From Lindgomyces ingoldianus (lineage: Eukaryota > Ascomycota > Dothideomycetes > Pleosporales > Lindgomycetaceae), in the NCBI RefSeq assembly GCF_010093535.1, contig NW_022985179.1, forward strand, positions 116,219 through 180,218: a stretch of DNA of 64,000 nt, read 5' to 3'. The position numbers were made by a program, and so were the translations under genes. Of this stretch, positions 59,115 through 64,000 are shown one piece after another (position 1 is the stretch's first letter; each line of letters opens with the position of its first letter). Below the pieces are notes generated by a model that was given only the letters and a program-made list of their open reading frames with translations, made no database searches and was not told where the DNA came from.

Positions 59115-60457
59115 TGTAACGATCCTTATAAATCGTTCCATCTTGAGTCGCTTAGAACCTCTGGAAGGCCCTTGTATCAGCCCCGACCTCGACCTGGCCC
59201 CGACTCTGCCCTGCCCTCTGCTGTACCCCTATTCCCTTATGTATTTAGTCGCACCTTGCCCCTGTAGCTAGCTTAGTAGTTTTCTAATATCCTTTTGTAT
59301 AAGGCCTATAGGTGTTAATAGCATTCCTAGGTTCTAAGTCCCTACGCACTTCTATATGCCTCTAAGTAGATTTCTACTGTATTTAGACCTATTGTCTTGC
59401 CTATGCTATTATATTATATTAGAAAACTTACTTTTGCTAGTAACAGCTTTATTAATAATATTACACTAATTATTTATTTAACTATGTCTAAGCTTTAAGA
59501 CATGTCTAATTTAGTTTAAGTTATAATACTTATACACTATTATATTAAACTATTTAGTTTATAGACTAGATCTTATTAGCCTTTAGTTAACTAAAGCTTT
59601 TAGGTTTAGAACTTTTTATTCTCTATAATTAAAATTGCCTTTAAAAAAGTTATAAAAAATACGCTAAAGTAGAAACTTAAAGACTACTAATAACTTATTA
59701 GAATTAAAGATAACTACTAATGCTTAACTTTTAACTACTAACTTTTAACTACTAACTACTACTTTGTTAACAGCTAAACCTGCGTCTACAGAACCTAAAG
59801 CTAGACCTACCTAATTTAGAGTTAATTCTTAGTAGTATATTTATGCTTAATTATAAGCACATCTTAAGCAGCTAATCTACTAAAACACTACTAGGTAACT
59901 ACTAAATTACTTTTAATAATGCCTTAAATTACTACTGCTACTTTAATAGTAAAAGACCTTTTAGGCACCTTTAATAATACCTAATGCCACGTTACTAAAC
60001 ACACACCTAAAATTAGTAACTACATAAATAGCAAAAAATAATAGCAAGCCTTAATTATTAATAAGCTAAATATTAATATAGATTACTATTAAAGCTAGCG
60101 CGCACACATAGCGTTTAGTTAGAGGACACTGCTAGCATTATAAAGGAATATTTTAGAGCAAGGACACCTAGCTAAATTAGACTAGTTTTAGTTTAAAAAA
60201 GTAAAGAATAGAATAGCAATACTTTATACTATAATTACTACTAATAAAGACTATTAGTCTATAAAGAGGGGAGTAGTGTAATAATTTTTATAAATTATTC
60301 TATCTTAAGTTGCTTAGAACCTCTAAAAGGCCCTTATATTAGCCCTAACCTTAACCTAGCCCTAACTCTGCCCTGCCCTAAGTCCCCACGCACTCCTATA
60401 TGCCTCTAAGTGGATTCCCACCGCATTTAGACCCATTGTCTTGCCTATGCTGTTACA
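59115..60457 (+). mobile_element. Short LTR retroelement with both LTRs, non-autonomous (family LTR-F)
   Basis: The left LTR 59115-59413 starts TGTAACGATCC. The right LTR 60277-60457 ends GCTGTTACA and has lost about 115 internal bases. Flanks are perfect AATAT (59110-59114, 60458-60462). A purine-rich tract (AAAGAGGGGAGTAG) immediately precedes the right LTR. The interior is only about 860 bp and RIP-destroyed, with no gag or pol recognisable. A solo copy lies at 63512-63800. Confidence 0.8.
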
Positions 60458-60992
60458 AATATAGCTTAGATTATGCTTAATGTATAAAAAATTAGCTAAC
60501 GTACTTTACAGGCAAGTTACTTACACACCTAAGTTACTTACTTTTATTAAAACTACACTACACTACCTTTTTTACACTAATGCATTTCTAATAACACTAC
60601 TTAAATGTGTTAAAAGAATATTAAATGCAGCTTACACTTTAAGCTTTTAAATAAAATATAACACTTTTTAAGTAACATGCTATAGCTATTTATAAAGTTT
60701 TTTAAAAAATAATTAGTAACTAATATACTAAATAACTTTTCTAAGCTAATTATATAGCTAACTTATAAAAGCTAGATAATAATAAGAAGTAAGTAATTAT
60801 TTAGCATATACTTAAGCTAAATGCGTAAGAATTTCCTCTCTAGCTAGTAGCTATAGCTAATATAGCTAATTTTTTACACGCTAAGTATAATATAGGCTAT
60901 ATTAGCATAAACTAGCTTAATATGTTTATTAAGCGCTACTTAAAGCTTAAAGTAAAGTTTAAGTATAAGTATAACTATAAAAAAGCTTTTTA
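60458..60992. mobile_element. Foldback family FB, left arm
   Basis: From 60499 the sequence starts ACGTACTTTACAGGCAAG and follows the FB left arm to about 60990, where LTR-B lies. Strongly RIP-altered. Confidence 0.6.
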
Positions 60993-61274
60993 TGTTAAAT
61001 AGGCTCTAACAGCGAGCTGCTTATAGTATAAGCACTTAAGTAGCAAGAGTAAGAGTGGTGTACAGTGTGCACAGCGTATAAGGTAGGTAAGGTAAGGGTA
61101 ACATGTTAGTCTACTTTTATTACTCTTTTCTTTCCTCTGTACAGAGGAAAAGGGGGATATCTAGATGTTTACGCACAGAGGTTTACGCACAAGTATTATA
61201 TAACATAGATACGTAGTTCTGCTTGTGCGCAATTGCTTGTATCTAGACTATAATGCTGCTGCTATGTACAGATA
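60993..61274 (-). mobile_element. LTR-B copy, inverted and RIP-altered, 282 bp
   Basis: The reverse complement aligns end to end with 16231-16512 (same length). Recognisable blocks are AGCAGCAGC, GATATCTAG-like and CTTACCTACC. No target duplication was recognised. Confidence 0.75.
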
Positions 61275-63511
61275 CTAGTAACTTTTCTTTTTATCTAAAG
61301 AGTTACCTTCTGTACACATTACCTCTCTTTTATCTGTGTAGGTCTATTTAATTATGTTCTACTTTTACTTTACTTTATTTATTAAGACTTACCTTAGTAA
61401 TGCTGTATATTAAAATAGGCTAGTTACACTATATAAATAGCTTTATAAATAGTATAAAGTGTTTTAGGCTATTATTATTTAGCCTTTATACACTTACCTT
61501 ATAAGTAATTTAGCAGTGTATAAACTGTTTTATATAAAGTTTTATACTAAAATAGTGTAAAATCTTTGCGTAGGCAGGTGTGTAAAAAGGTGTATATAAA
61601 AAATTTTTTTTTTTTTTTTTTACTTTTTCTTTTTTCTTTTTTACTTTCTAAGCCTTACTATATAATTCCCTAGCTCTTTTCTCTTTTTATATAGTGCTAA
61701 CAGTAACAGATACTTCTACCTGCACACACACACACACATAGAGAGAGAGAGATGTCTCTCTAGCCTTCCTTCTCTACCTTTAGCGCTGTTAGTGTGGGCG
61801 TCTTTAACGTCCTTGTGTAGTCTAGCAGCCTAAAGCACATTTATGTTACTTTTCTAACTAGTTCTACTGCTAATTAGTAGTTTATTTAGTGTTTTAGTAT
61901 AAATATATAAATCTTTTAGCTTTTTTACTTCTTTTTTATATAAAATGCTAATTATAAATAGGCTAAAAAGTAGCAGATAGTAGCTTTACTATTTTATAAT
62001 ATTAATGTTATTTTACTTACTAGCACTAATCTGCAGCTGTAGGTAGTAAAAGTTATACATTATAAAAAGTACTTTTATGCAGTTTTAGTCTAAAGTTATA
62101 GTTAAGTTTTAGTAACTTTATGTACTTATTATTATAGTAGCACTACTAGTGCCTTTTCTTTTATTAAGTGTTATATATTAGCTAACTTCTAGGCTAATGC
62201 TTACACTTTATGCGTATAGTAGAGCTGTAGTCTACATTATAACTACTATATATAAGAGGTAGTAGCTTTTTCTTTTTTATATACTAGATAAATAAACTAT
62301 TTTTTTTTACATATTTTTCTCTTCTAATCTTATAATAAGAAAAATAAGTGTGTATAATAAAAAAAATAAAAAAAATAAGCTTTATATAAAGGTGTTATTA
62401 GTCTAGTTAGTCTAAAGCATCTTTGCGCACAAGATCTAGCTAGTCTACAGATGCTTCTATCTAGATAAAAAGGCAGTTAGTTAGAACTAATAATTAAAAA
62501 GCCTAGTTTAGTGTTTTTTTTATATATGCATTTACTAGATTATTTTTACTATTAATTTACTTTATTTTAGTAATTTCTCTTTTCTTATATAATTTATAGA
62601 GTAATATAATGTTAATTATAAGTTACTTTTTACTAGTAGTGCTTAGCTTAATAAAGTAATTATATAAAAACTTTAAATTTATGTAGATTACTACTAAAAT
62701 TAGTAGTAGTTTAAGTGTTTATATAATTTACTATAAAGTTGTACTAAAAGTAATTACATTATTAAACCTTTTAACTATTTTATATAGTTTGCTAGTAAAA
62801 ACACTCCTAGTTACTTTTTTACACTTAGTAGAATTCTAGTGTATAATGTTGCCTAGTATTTTAAAGTAGTTACTTTACTTTATATAGTCTTTATTACTTA
62901 ATATAATTAAAAAATTTAGCTATAAGCTAAAGTTTTTATTATTAGTAAATAATTTATTTATAAAGATAAACAGCTTTACATAATTAAGCTATAATAGTAA
63001 GAAAGTAAGACTATATTTACTATTATCTATCTACTATTAAATTTATATATTAAGTGTGTTAATATTATTATATAAAGGGTCTATAGTTTATGCAGTAATA
63101 AACAGGTTAAATGCTGCCTCTAGTTAACACATAAATGCAATGTATACCCCTTTTATATATTACTTAATATATTATTATGCAGCATCCTTATTCTTTAGGT
63201 TAATTATAAAATACTACAACAGTTTATAAATAATCTGTAAAAGCAAAGCTTGCTTAGAGCAATAGTTAGCACATTAAGGTAGGTGTAAGGCGGGATGTCC
63301 TAGAGCGGGATAGAATGGTCTCCCCTAGCCTGTTTAGAGGTCACATGACCTGTGCTTTGTATATAAGCATAAATCCTAACAAGTAAGGCTTAGCAGTAAT
63401 TTATTTTTCTTATAATACACTCCTATCTTTCTTTAAAAGCTTACTTCTAGTGCTATCTATGCTATCTACTATTTTATCTTTATAGTAGGTTATTTAGGTT
63501 TAAGAATAGTT
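61275..63511. other. AT-rich sequence with simple repeats
   Basis: Very AT-rich, no gene. A T-run at about 61604-61621 and a CA then GA run at about 61723-61751. 63270-63440 is GC-richer with a TATATAAGC and may be an LTR piece, but no ends were found. Confidence 0.45.
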
Positions 63512-63800
63512 TATAATAATTTTTATAAATTATTATATTTTAGGTTGCTTAAAACTTATTTAATAAGTTTTTATATTAGCTTTAACTATAACTTAACTTT
63601 GTTTTTTATAGTTACTTTTATTTTTTTAAGTATTTAGTTACACCTCTTCTCTTAGCTAGCTTAGTAGTTTTCTAATATCCTTTATATAAGGCCTATAGGT
63701 GTTAATAGCATTCCTAGGTTCTAAGTCTCCACACACTTTAATATTCCTTTAAGTAGATTCTTACTGCATTTAGACCTATTGTCTTGCCTGCGCTGTTACA
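63512..63800 (+). mobile_element. Solo LTR, 289 bp, family LTR-F
   Basis: Same family as the LTRs of 59115-60457 (shared AAGGCCTATAGGTGTTAATA), ending GCGCTGTTACA, with perfect 5-bp flanks TAGTT (63507-63511, 63801-63805). Its first half is strongly RIP-altered. Confidence 0.8.
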
Positions 63801-63805
63801 TAGTT

Positions 63806-64000
63806 GTAGCATAATGCTTAGCAAATTAGTATTAGACAGGTAATAGACATATAATAATAATATTTAACTATAGCATGTAAATAATTATAACCTATAACTA
63901 AGCATAGCTAATACTAATCTCTAACACACTAATATAGCTAATAAATATAGAATAAATATAGCTAACTATTATTTAAATATGTTTTATATAACATATACTA
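63806..64000. other. AT-rich tail of the window
   Basis: AT-rich, no feature recognised. Confidence 0.4.

Noticed and set aside
1..64000. CRISPR arrays, rRNA, tRNA, telomere repeats
   Set aside because: None seen on reading; tandem repeats present are 9-10 bp arrays without spacer structure, and no TTAGGG arrays occur.

Overview
The window looks like nuclear DNA of a filamentous ascomycete (Pezizomycotina; I would not name a genus). The evidence is short GT-AG introns of about 45-80 bases with CTAAC/CTGAC-like branch points, fungal-type families (HET domain, P450, type I Baeyer-Villiger monooxygenase, MFS sugar transporters, F-box proteins, small secreted proteins), and long AT-rich tracts in which repeat copies differ by C-to-T and G-to-A changes at CpA/TpG. 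That last signature is repeat-induced point mutation (RIP).

Layout. 0.6-7.8 kb is a gene-rich block: amidase (+), a conserved membrane-anchored protein of unknown function (-), a Baeyer-Villiger monooxygenase (+) and an F-box-like protein (+). 7.8-14.2 kb is decaying: degenerate coding remnants, then a large conserved fungal gene (-) made a pseudogene by a hAT-like MITE, a solo LTR and frameshifts. 14.2-18.2 kb is an AT-rich RIP island with nested foldback elements and a solo LTR. 18.3-39.7 kb is the main gene island: HET-domain protein, P450 (-), F-box/LRR-like protein, MFS sugar transporter, small secreted Cys-rich protein, FAD monooxygenase (-), SDR, MDR dehydrogenase and a second FAD monooxygenase. 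42.1-43.3 kb is a dead hexose-transporter gene cut by the next repeat island (43.3-48.2 kb). 48.2-54.4 kb is a small island with a mucin-like Ser/Thr-rich protein with Asn-Asp-Pro repeats (-), a secreted zinc metallopeptidase (+) and an ABM-like alpha-beta barrel protein (-). 54.4-64 kb is another AT-rich graveyard with a 1.1-kb palindromic element, a short two-LTR retroelement and several solo LTRs with intact 5-bp target duplications.

How the genes may work together. Seven oxidative or redox enzymes (BVMO, P450, two class A flavin monooxygenases, SDR, MDR, plus the amidase) and an MFS carrier lie in 40 kb without any PKS, NRPS or terpene synthase. This fits dispersed catabolic or tailoring functions; the tightest group is 32.0-39.7 kb, where one monooxygenase and the SDR share a divergent promoter. 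The secreted proteins (Cys-rich peptide, metallopeptidase, mucin-like protein) sit close to repeat islands, the usual two-speed arrangement of fungal accessory genome. Exon structures were deduced by reading splice sites and checking that the joined exons keep frame; none is confirmed by transcript data.
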